Assembly (NCBI GenBank): GCA_022340845.1
Contig: JAJDNG010000092.1
Coordinates: forward strand, 1-32,059
Source: Gammaproteobacteria bacterium
GTDB lineage: Bacteria; Pseudomonadota; Gammaproteobacteria; SZUA-152
Length of the DNA: 32,059 bases
Direction of reading: 5' to 3'
Shown here: piece after piece, positions 6,526 to 16,518 of the stretch
How positions within the stretch are numbered: position 1 is the stretch's first letter
Layout: each line of letters begins with the position of its first letter
Notes under the pieces: model-generated
Databases searched by the model: none
Seen by the model: the letters and a program-made list of their open reading frames with translations, nothing else
What the model was told of the DNA's origin: nothing
Position numbers and translations under genes: made by a program

Positions 6526-7104
6526 TTATGTTAAGCCGCGTTTGATAATGACCAGAATTGGTGTTTTGTCCGATAAGGCAGGCGGTTCGATGGTATCAAC
6601 GGCATACTTGTCATTATCCAAGTGTGAACTCCACTCTAGTACGGCTCGGGTTTCCTGTTCCCCACCGGGGTGGCCACGATAAGCCAGAATCGAAATCACC
6701 CCACCCGGCAGTAAGTGTGGTAACGCGGCGCGCAACGCTGATACGGTGGATTCGGCTCGTGTCACCACGGCCTTGTCGCTGCCGGGTAAATACCCCAAAT
6801 TGAACATCACCGCCTTGATACGGTGTTGCATGGGCTTAGGGATACAATCGTTCAAGTCGGCATGGCTTTGCAGCAACAAAGTCACTCTATGTTGCAGGTT
6901 GTGTTGTTGCAGCATGTTGCGGGCATTTTGGAGGGACTGCTGCTGTATATCAAAGCCTAATACACGGCCGGTTTGAGTCACGGCTTTGGCAAGAAATACC
7001 GTGTCGTTGCCATTACCCACCGTCGCATCGATAACCGTGTCCCCCGGCTGAATCAGCTCAGCCAGAATGTGCTGGGCTTTGTCCACTAATGAGAGATAGG
7101 CCAT
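6526..7104 (-). CDS. mnmM: MnmM/YtqB-family tRNA wobble-uridine methyltransferase (class I SAM)
   Basis: The protein has 192 residues from the ATG at 7104, close to the B. subtilis YtqB length. The SAM-binding motif I is D26-A-T-V-G-N-G-N-D-T. The family signature F-N-L-G-Y-L-P-G-S-D-K spans residues 101-111, and G-H-P-G-G lies at 144-148. This is the PF06962 family ('rRNA methylase'). YtqB was identified as MnmM, which methylates nm5s2U to mnm5s2U at tRNA position 34. The gene starts 2 bp after the stop of the FAD enzyme gene, so the two are probably coupled; that neighbour looks like the enzyme that would make its substrate. Family assignment is firm. The exact reaction in this organism is inferred from family and context. 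Confidence 0.78.
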   Translation of the reverse strand: MAYLSLVDKAQHILAELIQPGDTVIDATVGNGNDTVFLAKAVTQTGRVLGFDIQQQSLQNARNMLQQHNLQHRVTLLLQSHADLNDCIPKPMQHRIKAVMFNLGYLPGSDKAVVTRAESTVSALRAALPHLLPGGVISILAYRGHPGGEQETRAVLEWSSHLDNDKYAVDTIEPPALSDKTPILVIIKRGLT

Positions 7105-7106
7105 TG

Positions 7107-8159
7107 TTATAAATAAGACGCAAACCGCCGAATATCCGTTTCCTGAGGTAAACGTGTCGAGCCGGTTAAAACGTCCGCGAATTTTTCCGCGTAATAGGGA
7201 ATCCACAGCGCCCCTTTGGCACCGAATCCGTTAAACACGCCCAACTGAGGATAGCGCGGATGCATTCCTATAAAAGGTTGTTTATCGCGGGTACCAGGTC
7301 GCACACCGCACTCATGGTCGACCACCTGGCAAGTGCTATCGGTTTGGCTCAGTAGCCGATAGGCCGCAAGCAACTCCTGTTTGCCCTGCAATGTAGGCTC
7401 CCCGTCGATAGGCTGCCATTGGAAAGTAGCGCCCACTTTTACCCGGTCCGGCGCTACCGGCAACAACCATTTGCCCCGATTGACAATATACTGAGGTACA
7501 GGTTTGGACACTTTGAGGCTCAAGATTTCACCTTGCGCGGGTTGTAAGGGCAAGCCGGAGAACCAGGGGTTGCGGCTAATGCGATGGCCTTCGCAGAATA
7601 CAAGGTGGTTTGCCCACACATCCTGGTAAATCACCGCATCCGGCAACAGACGGATTTCATCGTAACGGATATCCGTTGCAATGAAACTGTCTTGCCGTTG
7701 CAAAAATGTTTTGATGCCGGCCAGCAATTCGCGGGTATTCAAATAACCTGAGTGCCGAACGTAACAACCCCCATAATCATTCAGGCAGCCGGGGTCTGAC
7801 TCCAATGCATTGGCGAAATAACGTTGATATTCCGGCTCAGAGCGCCTGTGCTTCCAGAGATCCCGCTGTTGCGGTGAATCGAACAGTCGCAATACAGGCA
7901 TCTCATGGTACAGCGGGCGGTTGAAAAATCCTTCCATTGAGCGATAAGTACGTAGCGCCGCCGGCAAGCACCGGTCGACATTCCATGATTTGAGCAACCG
8001 CTTACCACTGATGGGATTCACCAGACCCGCCGCAACCAGTGATGAAGAACCGTGATGATGGTCGTCCATAACGACTACCCGCAATTGCTTTTGAATGAGC
8101 TGCCACGCCAACAGACTGCCGGCCAGCCCTTGTCCGACAATGATGACGTCTACTTTCAT
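7107..8159 (-). CDS. FAD-dependent oxidoreductase, MnmC(o)-like (DAO family)
   Basis: This 350-residue protein begins with a Rossmann dinucleotide site, V-I-I-V-G-Q-G-L-A-G-S-L-L (residues 5-17). The segment A-A-G-L-V-N-P-I-S-G-K-R follows near 43-54, and a C-terminal G-F-G-A-K-G-A-L-W-I-P segment near 313-323 completes the FAD site. This is the DAO fold, resembling the C-terminal half of E. coli MnmC, which removes the carboxymethyl group of cmnm5(s2)U in tRNA to give nm5(s2)U. The methyltransferase half of MnmC is absent; a separate MnmM-type gene follows 2 bp downstream. purF ends 29 bp upstream, so it may be part of the long minus-strand operon. It could be another amino-acid or glycine oxidase-like enzyme, but the neighbour favours tRNA modification. 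Confidence 0.68.
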   Translation of the reverse strand: MKVDVIIVGQGLAGSLLAWQLIQKQLRVVVMDDHHHGSSSLVAAGLVNPISGKRLLKSWNVDRCLPAALRTYRSMEGFFNRPLYHEMPVLRLFDSPQQRDLWKHRRSEPEYQRYFANALESDPGCLNDYGGCYVRHSGYLNTRELLAGIKTFLQRQDSFIATDIRYDEIRLLPDAVIYQDVWANHLVFCEGHRISRNPWFSGLPLQPAQGEILSLKVSKPVPQYIVNRGKWLLPVAPDRVKVGATFQWQPIDGEPTLQGKQELLAAYRLLSQTDSTCQVVDHECGVRPGTRDKQPFIGMHPRYPQLGVFNGFGAKGALWIPYYAEKFADVLTGSTRLPQETDIRRFASYL

Positions 8160-8188
8160 GGAATAATGGGTGAGAGCGAAGCTGGCAA

Positions 8189-9700
8189 TTATGCGCTGTT
8201 GTACAATTCAATGATGGTATTGTCCACTTCGCGCTTTTTCTCCATGGTGGCATCGTTGCGCCGCTTCTGCACCCCGCTGAGATATTCCGACGTCACATCA
8301 CCGGTGACATATTCCCCGTTGAACACCGAGCTGTCGAATTGCGCAACCCGCGGATTGCCGTATTTGGCGGCAGCAATCAAGTCCTCCAAATCCTGGTATA
8401 CCAGCCAGTCAGCACCGATTTCCTCGCAGATTTGCGCTTCATCGCGATCGTGACCCACCAGTTCAGTCTTGGAGGGCATGTCTATGCCGTAAACGTTGGG
8501 ATAACGTACTGGCGGTGCGGCGGAGGCAAAATACACTTTGCGGGCGCCCGCTTCGCGGGCCATTTGGATGATTTGTTTCGAGGTGGTACCACGCACGATG
8601 GAATCATCCACCAGTAACACGTTTTTGCCTTTAAACTCGAGGTCTATGGCATTTAACTTCTGACGCACCGATTTTTTACGTTGTTTTTGCCCCGGCATGA
8701 TAAACGTGCGGCCGATATAGCGGTTTTTCACAAATCCCTCCCGGTATACCACACCCAGCTTGTTAGCTAACGGTAACGCCGAGGTGCGACTGGTGTCCGG
8801 TATGGGGATAACAACATCGATATCGTGGTTGGGAATCGCGCGGAGGATTTTTTTAGCCAGCTTTTCACCCATGCGCAATCGGGCTTTGTAAACGGAAATG
8901 TTATCCATAATGGAATCCGGGCGGGCAAAATACACATGCTCGAAAATGCACGGCGAGAGCACCGGATTGGCGGCGCATTGTTTGGTAAATAAGTTGCCAT
9001 CGATATCGATGAACACCGCTTCGCCGGGCTCGATATCGCGCACCAGATCGAAGCCCAGAGACTGCACAGCCACACTTTCCGAGGCCATGATGTATTCGGT
9101 GCCGTTGTCTGTCTCTCGCTTGCCAAACACTATTGGCCGTATGCCATGGGGATCGCGAAACCCGACAATGCCAAATCCGGTGATCATGGCGACACAGGCA
9201 TAAGCCCCTTTACAGCGCTCATGCACCTGGTTAACGGCGTTGAATATATCGTCGGCTTCCACGCTGAGTTTGCCCTTGTCCTGCAGCTCATGGGCAAATA
9301 CGTTCAGCAGGATTTCGGAATCGGAGTCGGTATTGATATGGCGGCGATCGGCGCGGAATAAATCGACTTTGAGTTGCTCGTCATTGGTAAGGTTGCCGTT
9401 GTGCGCCAGCGAGATGCCGTAAGGCGAATTGACATAAAAGGGCTGCGCTTCGGCGGAACTGGAACAACCGGCAGTGGGATAGCGCACATGGCCTATGCCC
9501 ATGCTGCCGGTCAAGCGTAACATATGGCTGGTGCGGAACACGTCGCGAACCAAGCCATTGCTTTTACGCAGATACAAGCGGCCGTTATCGCACGTCACGA
9601 TACCAGCGGCGTCCTGACCGCGATGTTGAAGCACGGTCAAGCCGTCATATAACATTTGATTAACGGCTTGTTTCGCTACTATACCAATAATGCCACACAT
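8189..9700 (-). CDS. purF: amidophosphoribosyltransferase PurF
   Basis: The first step of purine synthesis: PRPP plus glutamine gives phosphoribosylamine. The 503-residue length matches the E. coli-type enzyme. The N-terminal glutaminase domain begins M-C-G-I-I-G-I-V, with Cys2 the nucleophile after Met removal, followed by [10 protein letters not shown]. The C-terminal phosphoribosyltransferase domain has the PRPP loop [13 protein letters not shown]. It follows cvpA by 58 bp, the standard pair in gammaproteobacteria. Confidence 0.97.
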   Translation of the reverse strand: MCGIIGIVAKQAVNQMLYDGLTVLQHRGQDAAGIVTCDNGRLYLRKSNGLVRDVFRTSHMLRLTGSMGIGHVRYPTAGCSSSAEAQPFYVNSPYGISLAHNGNLTNDEQLKVDLFRADRRHINTDSDSEILLNVFAHELQDKGKLSVEADDIFNAVNQVHERCKGAYACVAMITGFGIVGFRDPHGIRPIVFGKRETDNGTEYIMASESVAVQSLGFDLVRDIEPGEAVFIDIDGNLFTKQCAANPVLSPCIFEHVYFARPDSIMDNISVYKARLRMGEKLAKKILRAIPNHDIDVVIPIPDTSRTSALPLANKLGVVYREGFVKNRYIGRTFIMPGQKQRKKSVRQKLNAIDLEFKGKNVLLVDDSIVRGTTSKQIIQMAREAGARKVYFASAAPPVRYPNVYGIDMPSKTELVGHDRDEAQICEEIGADWLVYQDLEDLIAAAKYGNPRVAQFDSSVFNGEYVTGDVTSEYLSGVQKRRNDATMEKKREVDNTIIELYNSA

Positions 9701-9758
9701 CAGAGCGCCCTCTCGTTAGAACAATAAAAAATGGTTAACACGGCAAGCTAATGACTTG

Positions 9759-10253
9759 CTAGCCGGTCTGGGTAAAGTGGCTGGCGATTTCCGGCGCAAC
9801 CGTGGTTTGCAACCAACCGGCAAACTGCTCAAAATGGCCGATCATCACCGATTCCCGCCACCACGGATCTTTGGGTAACGTCGTCAGTCCCGCCAACAAC
9901 ACCAGCATGGCGACCAAGACACCGCCTCTGGCAATGCCGAATATCATACCGATTAAACGGTCAGTACCGGTGAGTCCGGTTTTATCCACCAAGTGTGATG
10001 CCAAGTGGTTGATTAATGTAGAGAGTATTAGTGTTAAAACGAACAAAATCGTAAATGCGATAATAATACGCAATGAAGGAATGGTGATGCTGCTTAAAAA
10101 CAACTCAGCCAAACTGTTGGAAAATCGTAACGCCACCCAAAATGCGGCCACCCAGCCAGCCAATGACAACGCTTCACGGACGAATCCTCTCACCAGGCTG
10201 ATACCCGCCGATATGGTGATAATGACGGGGATGACAAAATCAACCCATACCAT
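9759..10253 (-). CDS. cvpA: CvpA family membrane protein
   Basis: A 164-residue inner-membrane protein, starting at the ATG at 10253 (M-V-W-V-D-F-V-I-P). It has about four hydrophobic helices and an R-G-F-V-R-E-A-L-S-L segment near residues 22-31 that is typical of CvpA. The family is needed for colicin V production in E. coli and is linked to envelope function; its precise activity is unknown. The frame stays open further upstream, but that extension crosses a 12-bp tandem repeat and lacks family similarity. No clear Shine-Dalgarno precedes the ATG. It lies between dedD and purF, the usual order. Confidence 0.9.
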   Translation of the reverse strand: MVWVDFVIPVIITISAGISLVRGFVREALSLAGWVAAFWVALRFSNSLAELFLSSITIPSLRIIIAFTILFVLTLILSTLINHLASHLVDKTGLTGTDRLIGMIFGIARGGVLVAMLVLLAGLTTLPKDPWWRESVMIGHFEQFAGWLQTTVAPEIASHFTQTG

Positions 10254-10254
10254 G

Positions 10255-10290
10255 GTTGTACATAGAGTTGTACATAGGGTTGCAAATAAC
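10255..10290. repeat. three tandem 12-bp units next to the cvpA start
   Basis: GTTGTACATAGA (10255-10266), GTTGTACATAGG (10267-10278) and a decayed unit GTTGCAAATAAC (10279-10290) lie directly upstream of the cvpA ATG on the minus strand, where a ribosome-binding site would be expected. Confidence 0.75.
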
Positions 10291-10434
10291 GACTTGTTGA
10301 TCACCGCGCTGCGGCTGTGAAAAGCTTGACAACGATAAGTCCACCCGGATGAAAGAGGCTGCCCGAACAAAGGCGGATTTTACCAAACCACGGCAGTAAA
10401 CAAAATGAATATTACCCCTTGCGACCATTGGAAA

Positions 10435-11169
10435 TTAGGGGTATTTCATCACCAGGCCGCTCAAATTGGTCTTTTTCTTAATGGTAGCTTGGATTTTTTC
10501 CGCATCGGCGCGGTTAATTTCCGGTCCCACCCGTACCCGATACACCGTTTTATTGTCACTCACTCCGGTGACCACAAAACTGGCCATACCCATTTTGCGC
10601 AATTTATCACGCAATTTCCGGGCGTTGGGTTGTCGGCTGAAGCTGCCCACTTGAACCACCCAGCCAGTCACGTCGCTGGGCTTAATGCCCGCCGCTTGGA
10701 CCGGCGCCGCCTGCGCCGGCTCAGCTGGCGTTTGTGATGACGTTTGGGAAGGTGTTGGCGCTGGCTTTGAATCAGGCTGTGACGTGGGCGTCGGGGCATC
10801 GATAGGTTGCGGTTTGATATCGGGTTTGATAGCGGGTTTTACGACCATGACCGGCTGCGGCGTCTGTGCAGGTGGATTCGCCGCCTGCTCAGCTTGTTTT
10901 GTCAGATTGGCCGCTTCGGGTATTGCCTCGGTCGGTTTCTCCTGCGCTATCGGCTCCCGTAACGGCACTTTTTCCAGTGTTTTTGCCGGCAATGGCAATG
11001 GTACCGAAACTTGCGGAGATTTGATTTCGTAGACCGGTTCGGGTGGAATGCTGGACTCGAACTTTTTTTCCTGTTCATCTTGCCCGGTGAATAACATGGG
11101 CAAAAATATCACCGCCAATGAAATCAGGACAATGGCTCCCACCAAACGCTGTTTTAACAAAATATTCAC
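10435..11169 (-). CDS. dedD: SPOR-domain cell-division protein, DedD-like
   Basis: This 244-residue protein has a short cytoplasmic start, one transmembrane helix (about residues 8-28), a long Pro/Gln/Ala-rich linker (about 30-160) and a C-terminal SPOR domain (about 165-244). The SPOR domain has the W-V-V-Q-V-G-S-F start and the Y-R-V-R-V-G-P-E core. SPOR domains bind glycan strands lacking stem peptides at the septum. Placement between folC and cvpA, as in E. coli, supports DedD rather than another SPOR protein. Confidence 0.9.
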   Translation of the reverse strand: MNILLKQRLVGAIVLISLAVIFLPMLFTGQDEQEKKFESSIPPEPVYEIKSPQVSVPLPLPAKTLEKVPLREPIAQEKPTEAIPEAANLTKQAEQAANPPAQTPQPVMVVKPAIKPDIKPQPIDAPTPTSQPDSKPAPTPSQTSSQTPAEPAQAAPVQAAGIKPSDVTGWVVQVGSFSRQPNARKLRDKLRKMGMASFVVTGVSDNKTVYRVRVGPEINRADAEKIQATIKKKTNLSGLVMKYP

Positions 11170-11268
11170 TGAATTCCTCGAAATCGTTACAATTAAATCA
11201 ACCAGCCTGTCAGCCGGGAAATAATAGCCCCGCGACCAGTCGCGGAAACTTCAAAATTATACGCTCAT

Positions 11269-12540
11269 TTATTGCTGTCGTGGCAGTAGTGCCGCCACCG
11301 TGTAAAAAGACCCAAAAACCACGATACGGTCACCGGGCTTGGCGGCTTGACCGGCAGTCTCATAGGCGCTTTTTATACAATCAAATGTCTGGATACTACC
11401 GCTTGCATGGGGGACGCCTTGTATCACTTGTTCCGCCACGTAATCCGCACCCGCGCCTCGTGCAACATTTAACCCCCCCACGTACCATTTGTCGATGACA
11501 GATTGCAGCGTATGCGCCACCGCGGCTATGTCCTTGTCTTTTAACATGCCTATCACCGCATGGGTTGTCCCATGGCAGGTCATCGTGCTTAGATTGCGCG
11601 CCAGTGCCTGGGCGGCTTGCGCATTGTGCGCCACGTCAAAAACGCGGTTCACTGCGCCGGGCACCACCTGAAAACGACCGGGAATAAACGTGTGCTCAAG
11701 TCCTTTTGCTACACAATGTTGTTCCAACGATAATCGATTATTTAATAATTGCAGCACCATGAGCACGCCGGACGCATTGTGTAACTGAAAGTCTCCCACC
11801 AGCGACGGATTAGGATAATGTACAGATGCGCAATCCTCCCATTGCCAACACCAGTGGGAATCATCCAACTTACTGTGTCTAAATGCCTGGTTGATAAAAT
11901 AGGGTTTTGCCTTTATCTCGCGCGCCGCGGCACGCAATGACTCAGGCGGATCCGGATCGACACACACCATGGGTTTTCCATAACGCATAATGCCGGCTTT
12001 TTCCCTACCGATCTGTTCCCGGTCTTCCCCCAGCCAATCCACATGATCGATATCCAGCGCCGTAATCAAGGCAACGTCGGGATCAATGATATTCACCGCA
12101 TCCAGACGCCCGCCCAGACCAACCTCTAGCACGACCACATCCGGTGAGGCTTGTGCAAAAATCACCAATGCTGCCAGCGTGCCGAATTCGAAATACGTCA
12201 GTGCTATATCGCCGCGGGAGTCTTCCACTCGCGCAAACGCTGTGCATAATGTATCGTCATCCACAGGCTCGCCGTTGATGCAAATGCGTTCGTTATAACG
12301 GAACAAATGAGGCGACGTGTACGACCCGACCCGATAACCGCATTGTGTCAATATGGATGTTAACATGGCAACACAGGAGCCTTTACCATTGGTGCCGGCC
12401 ACCGTAACCACCGCCCCCCACTGCGGCGCAAGCTGCATGCGTTCGTAGACCGCTTTCACCCGCTCCAGGCCCAGTTCGATGGCATTGACATTCAGTGTTT
12501 CCTGATACGCTAACCAGTCGGCAAGGTTATCTAAGCGCAT
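11269..12540 (-). CDS. folC: bifunctional folylpolyglutamate/dihydrofolate synthase FolC
   Basis: This enzyme adds glutamate to dihydropteroate and to folates using ATP, as a cytoplasmic Mur-ligase-like protein. The 423-residue length is typical. The P-loop is G-T-N-G-K-G-S (residues 49-55), followed by Y-T-S-P-H-L near residues 74-79 and V-G-L-G-G-R-L-D-A-V-N near 140-150. The C-terminal Mur ligase domain has F-D-V-A-H-N near residues 300-305. It lies downstream of accD, the classical gammaproteobacterial arrangement. The 190 bp between the two genes holds no gene or clear terminator that I can see. Confidence 0.95.
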   Translation of the reverse strand: MRLDNLADWLAYQETLNVNAIELGLERVKAVYERMQLAPQWGAVVTVAGTNGKGSCVAMLTSILTQCGYRVGSYTSPHLFRYNERICINGEPVDDDTLCTAFARVEDSRGDIALTYFEFGTLAALVIFAQASPDVVVLEVGLGGRLDAVNIIDPDVALITALDIDHVDWLGEDREQIGREKAGIMRYGKPMVCVDPDPPESLRAAAREIKAKPYFINQAFRHSKLDDSHWCWQWEDCASVHYPNPSLVGDFQLHNASGVLMVLQLLNNRLSLEQHCVAKGLEHTFIPGRFQVVPGAVNRVFDVAHNAQAAQALARNLSTMTCHGTTHAVIGMLKDKDIAAVAHTLQSVIDKWYVGGLNVARGAGADYVAEQVIQGVPHASGSIQTFDCIKSAYETAGQAAKPGDRIVVFGSFYTVAALLPRQQ

Positions 12541-12730
12541 AGGGTGCTCTGGTGTGTCGGTTTAAAGGGATATTTGTGGAATTGATATTTATGGTTGATG
12601 CCTTTAATTCTGCAAAATCAGGCTTGAATCACGGGATTGAAACGCCAAAAAACACGATGCGTTGTTGCTGTCTAAATTGGTTGATGGCTTAATTTATTGC
12701 TGTCTTAACAGGCTACCAACAGCGGCTTTA

Positions 12731-13594
12731 TCAAACAGGTGTTGCCTGATGCGTTAACGCCGATAAAATCCCCGCCAGATCGTCGCGCATATTGCGCCGG
12801 TCGATGATCATATCCACGGCACCGTGCTCCAATAAGAATTCACTGCGCTGAAATCCCTCAGGCAGGGTTTGGCGCACGGTTTGTTCGATAACGCGCGGAC
12901 CAGCGAATCCGATGAGCGCTTTGGGTTCGGCTACATTGATATCACCCAACATGGCTAAACTGGCTGAAACACCACCCATCGTGGGATCGGTCAACACGCT
13001 GATAAACGGCAGCCCCCGTTTGCGCAATTTCGCCAGCGCCGCGCTGGTTTTCGCCATTTGCATGAGTGAAAACAACGCTTCCTGCATACGCGCACCGCCA
13101 CTGGCAGAAAAACACACAAAAGGAATATTGTGTTCGATGGCCGTATCCACACAACGCACGAATTTCTCCCCCACTACCGAACCCATGGAGCCGCCCATGA
13201 AACGAAACTCGAACGCAGCCGCCACCAATGGCACGCCTTTGACATTTCCCATCATGGCAATCAAAGCATCTTTTTCAGCAGTGCTTTTTTGCGCGGCAGT
13301 AATGCGGTCTTTATATTTTTTTTGATCTTTAAATTTCAGTGCGTCCACTGGCTCAATATTCATGGCGATTTCCACCCGTGGTTCTTCGTCCAGGAAGTGC
13401 TGCAGTCGCCGCCGGCCACCCAGCCGCATGTGATGATCGCACTTGGGACAAACTTCCTGGTTGCGTTCCAACTCTGCCCGATACAACACCGCGTTGCAAA
13501 CTGCGCATTTGGTCCACAGACCTTCAGGGACCGCTTTCTTCTGCCCGCCTTCGGTGCGAATGCCGGTGTTAAAAATTTTCTTTAACCAACTCAT
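12731..13594 (-). CDS. accD: acetyl-CoA carboxylase carboxyltransferase subunit beta AccD
   Basis: This subunit, with AccA, transfers the carboxyl group from biotin to acetyl-CoA to make malonyl-CoA. The 287-residue length is normal. A four-cysteine zinc ribbon (Cys30, Cys33, Cys49, Cys52) precedes the crotonase-fold carboxyltransferase core. That core includes [11 protein letters not shown] and [11 protein letters not shown], which form the acyl-CoA and oxyanion sites. It follows trpA by 78 bp. Confidence 0.97.
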   Translation of the reverse strand: MSWLKKIFNTGIRTEGGQKKAVPEGLWTKCAVCNAVLYRAELERNQEVCPKCDHHMRLGGRRRLQHFLDEEPRVEIAMNIEPVDALKFKDQKKYKDRITAAQKSTAEKDALIAMMGNVKGVPLVAAAFEFRFMGGSMGSVVGEKFVRCVDTAIEHNIPFVCFSASGGARMQEALFSLMQMAKTSAALAKLRKRGLPFISVLTDPTMGGVSASLAMLGDINVAEPKALIGFAGPRVIEQTVRQTLPEGFQRSEFLLEHGAVDMIIDRRNMRDDLAGILSALTHQATPV

Positions 13595-13672
13595 GTTGTT
13601 GTTAACTCGCTCTTGGTATTTTGTGAATTACAGGCAGCCTATGGCTGCATGTTTAATTTTATCGAAGGTATT

Positions 13673-14491
13673 TTAAGAATTTGTATTTTCGGTATCCATG
13701 GCGTTGCGCATAGAGGCCAATAATGCGCTGACCTCACGGACAACAGTATCGTGGTCCTCACGATTAAGCTCGATTTTACCGATTAATGCGCTGCCCACGA
13801 CTACCGCATCGGCCGCTTGTGCAACCGCCCTGGCGGATGCGCCGTCTTTAATGCCAAACCCCACCCCGATGGGCAAATCCGTCAACTGCCGCAGGTGGGC
13901 GATTTTTTCCGCCACTGCTTCGGCATTTAAATGTCCCGCGCCGGTCACCCCTTTTACCGACACATAATAAACATAACCGCTGGCCACACGACATATTTTT
14001 TTCACCCGCTCGTCACTGGTGGTCGGAGCCAGCAAAAAAATCGGATCGATAGCATATTGCTTTAACTCTTGCAGAATTTGATCGGCTTCTTCCGGCGGGA
14101 GATCCACCGTCAACACACCGTCCACGCCTGCTTCCGCGGCCGCTTTAGCAAAGGCGCCGTAACCCATGACTTCCACGGGATTAAGATAGCCCATTAATAC
14201 TATAGGCGTTTTCGTGTCGGTCTGCCGAAACTCGCGAACCATCGCCAACACCTGCCGCAAGCTCACATGGTGTTCCAAAGCCCGTTCGCTGGCTCGCTGA
14301 ATCACCGGACCGTCGGCCATGGGATCGGAGAAAGGCACGCCCAACTCAATAATGTCCGCTCCCGCTTGCACCAGCGCATGGGCCAGAGGGACGGTCAGTT
14401 CGGGCACGGGATCACCTGCGGTGATGTACGGAATCAACGCCTTGCGGCCCTGGGACTGCAAGAGTTCAATACACTGTGTAATACGGCTCAT
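13673..14491 (-). CDS. trpA: tryptophan synthase alpha subunit
   Basis: It cleaves indole-3-glycerol phosphate to indole, which is channelled to TrpB. The TIM-barrel protein has 272 residues. The catalytic acids are visible as E49 in [11 protein letters not shown] and D60 in M-A-D-G-P, matching the E. coli positions. A phosphate-binding V-G-F-G-I segment lies near residues 212-216. It is 76 bp downstream of trpB. Confidence 0.97.
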   Translation of the reverse strand: MSRITQCIELLQSQGRKALIPYITAGDPVPELTVPLAHALVQAGADIIELGVPFSDPMADGPVIQRASERALEHHVSLRQVLAMVREFRQTDTKTPIVLMGYLNPVEVMGYGAFAKAAAEAGVDGVLTVDLPPEEADQILQELKQYAIDPIFLLAPTTSDERVKKICRVASGYVYYVSVKGVTGAGHLNAEAVAEKIAHLRQLTDLPIGVGFGIKDGASARAVAQAADAVVVGSALIGKIELNREDHDTVVREVSALLASMRNAMDTENTNS

Positions 14492-14567
14492 TCAACTTAA
14501 TCCTATTTCTGCAACTTATTTTTTATGCTAATTGGTTTGGTAACGAAATACTGAATCCGTTATTGTG

Positions 14568-15800
14568 CTAAACCGTTATGCCATCCAGGGCCGCTACCGT
14601 ATGAATATCCTTGTCACCACGACCGGACAAATTGACAATAATAATTTCGTCTCTGGACATGGCCGGGGCCACTTTGGCCACCTGCGCCAGGGCATGGCTG
14701 GACTCCAACGCGGGTATGATGCCTTCGATACGGGTCAGATCATGAAACGCTTGCAACGCTTCTTTATCCGTGACAGCCACATATTCCACCCGCCCGGTGT
14801 CTTTTAACCAGGCATGTTCTGGCCCGACGCCAGGATAATCCAGCCCGGCAGACACCGAATGCGTTTCGATAATTTGCCCGTCCGAGTCTTCCATGAGGTA
14901 GGTTCGGTTACCATGCAACACCCCCGGTTTACCAGCACACAAGGGCGCCGCATGATGGCCGGTGGCCAAGCCGTCGCCGGCGGCTTCCACACCGGTCATA
15001 GCCACATCGGCATCATCTAAAAAGGGATAGAACAACCCTATCGCATTAGAGCCCCCTCCCACACAGGCAATCAAGCGGTTTGGCAGGCAATCGCGTTGCT
15101 GCAAAATCTGCCGCCGGGCCTCACGGCCAATCACTGCCTGAAAATCCCGCACCATGGCAGGATAAGGATGAGGGCCTGCGACGGTTCCAATAATATAGAA
15201 AGTATCATCCACGTTGGTCACCCAATCCCGCATGGCTTCATTTAACGCGTCTTTTAAGGTTTTTGAGCCGGACTCCACTGCGACTACTTTGGCACCCAGG
15301 AGCTTCATGCGATAAACGTTAATGGCCTGACGCTGGATGTCTTCCGCACCCATATACACAACACACTCCAGGCCTAATCGCGCCGCCACCGTCGCCGACG
15401 CCACCCCGTGCTGACCCGCGCCGGTTTCGGCGATGATTCGGGTTTTTCCCATACGCTTGGCCAGCAAGGCCTGGCCTATAGTATTATTCACTTTGTGCGC
15501 ACCGGTGTGGTTAAGGTCTTCCCGCTTTAAAAATATCTGCGCGCCACCAAGGCGCTGGCTCCACCGTTCGGCAAAATACAAGGGGCTGGGACGGCCAACA
15601 TAATGCTTTAAATCGTCGTCCAGTTCTTTAAGAAAATCCGGATCTTTTAGATAGGTTTCATACGCCTGGCGCAGTTCATCTAACGGAACCATTAAGGTCT
15701 CAGCGACAAACTGCCCTCCATAATTTCCGAAGTGACCGCCCGCATCGGGCATATTCAGGTAAGATTGAGATTGTGGCTTGACGATTGACTGGCTAGACAT
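14568..15800 (-). CDS. trpB: tryptophan synthase beta subunit
   Basis: This PLP enzyme condenses indole with serine. It has 410 residues from the ATG at 15800, chosen because GAGGTG lies 7 bp upstream and because it overlaps the trpF stop (ATGTCTAG at 15793-15800). The frame stays open for 29 more codons upstream, but those lie inside trpF. The PLP lysine is K103 in H-T-G-A-H-K-V-N-N, and the phosphate loop is G-G-G-S-N-A. The substrate motif [10 protein letters not shown] is intact. Confidence 0.97.
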   Translation of the reverse strand: MSSQSIVKPQSQSYLNMPDAGGHFGNYGGQFVAETLMVPLDELRQAYETYLKDPDFLKELDDDLKHYVGRPSPLYFAERWSQRLGGAQIFLKREDLNHTGAHKVNNTIGQALLAKRMGKTRIIAETGAGQHGVASATVAARLGLECVVYMGAEDIQRQAINVYRMKLLGAKVVAVESGSKTLKDALNEAMRDWVTNVDDTFYIIGTVAGPHPYPAMVRDFQAVIGREARRQILQQRDCLPNRLIACVGGGSNAIGLFYPFLDDADVAMTGVEAAGDGLATGHHAAPLCAGKPGVLHGNRTYLMEDSDGQIIETHSVSAGLDYPGVGPEHAWLKDTGRVEYVAVTDKEALQAFHDLTRIEGIIPALESSHALAQVAKVAPAMSRDEIIIVNLSGRGDKDIHTVAALDGITV

Positions 15801-16410
15801 TATTAACACCTCGTATAAATGCAGACATTTTCTCCGGATCCTTAATCCCTTTTTCCACTTCCACACCGCTACTGACATCAACCGCAAACGGTCTGACAGC
15901 GGAAATCACCTGCCACACATTTTTCGGAGTCAATCCGCCGGCAAGAATAATATGCTTGCTCAAATCCTTTGGAATCAGCGACCAGTTAAACGATTGTCCT
16001 GTGCCGCCGGGTATGCCGGGCACATACGTATCCAATAACAACCCCCTGGCACTGGCGTAGCGTTTTGCCTGCTCGTGCAGATTTACGCCGTCTTTTATGC
16101 GAATCGCTTTGATGTATGGTTTGTTGTAACAGGTACACTCACCAGGTTCTTCATTGCCATGAAATTGCAGGATATCCAACGGCACCCGGTGCAAAACGGC
16201 CGCCACATGTCTGGGCGTGGGATCGACAAACAATCCGACGACGGTAACGAAGGGAGGCAATACCGCCAGGATGGATCTTGCCGTATCGATATCGACCTCC
16301 CGGGGACTTTTATCATAAAACACCAGCCCAATGGCATCGGCACCCAAATGGGCGGCTTTCATAGCATCGTCCGGACGGGTAATGCCGCATATTTTAACGC
16401 GAGTTCGCAT
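15793..16410 (-). CDS. trpF: phosphoribosylanthranilate isomerase TrpF
   Basis: It converts phosphoribosylanthranilate to CdRP in tryptophan synthesis. The 205-residue single-domain TIM barrel has the catalytic Cys in V-K-I-C8-G-I-T and the C-terminal phosphate site D-V-S-S-G-V-E. It is a stand-alone gene, not fused to trpC, as in Pseudomonas and many other gammaproteobacteria outside the enterics. Its stop overlaps the trpB start by eight bases. Confidence 0.96.
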   Translation of the reverse strand: MRTRVKICGITRPDDAMKAAHLGADAIGLVFYDKSPREVDIDTARSILAVLPPFVTVVGLFVDPTPRHVAAVLHRVPLDILQFHGNEEPGECTCYNKPYIKAIRIKDGVNLHEQAKRYASARGLLLDTYVPGIPGGTGQSFNWSLIPKDLSKHIILAGGLTPKNVWQVISAVRPFAVDVSSGVEVEKGIKDPEKMSAFIRGVNNV

Positions 16411-16518
16411 TGCCTTGTATTCCTATTGATGTCTTCACACAATTTACGGTTTGTTCAATTCTAATTTTTGCGCCATTGCGCGCAGCGCCACCGCGCACGC
16501 GGGGGCAATCGGACCACT

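Noticed and set aside
8898-9361. Several open plus-strand frames opposite purF
   Set aside because: They lie opposite a fully conserved purF; no start signals or family similarity.
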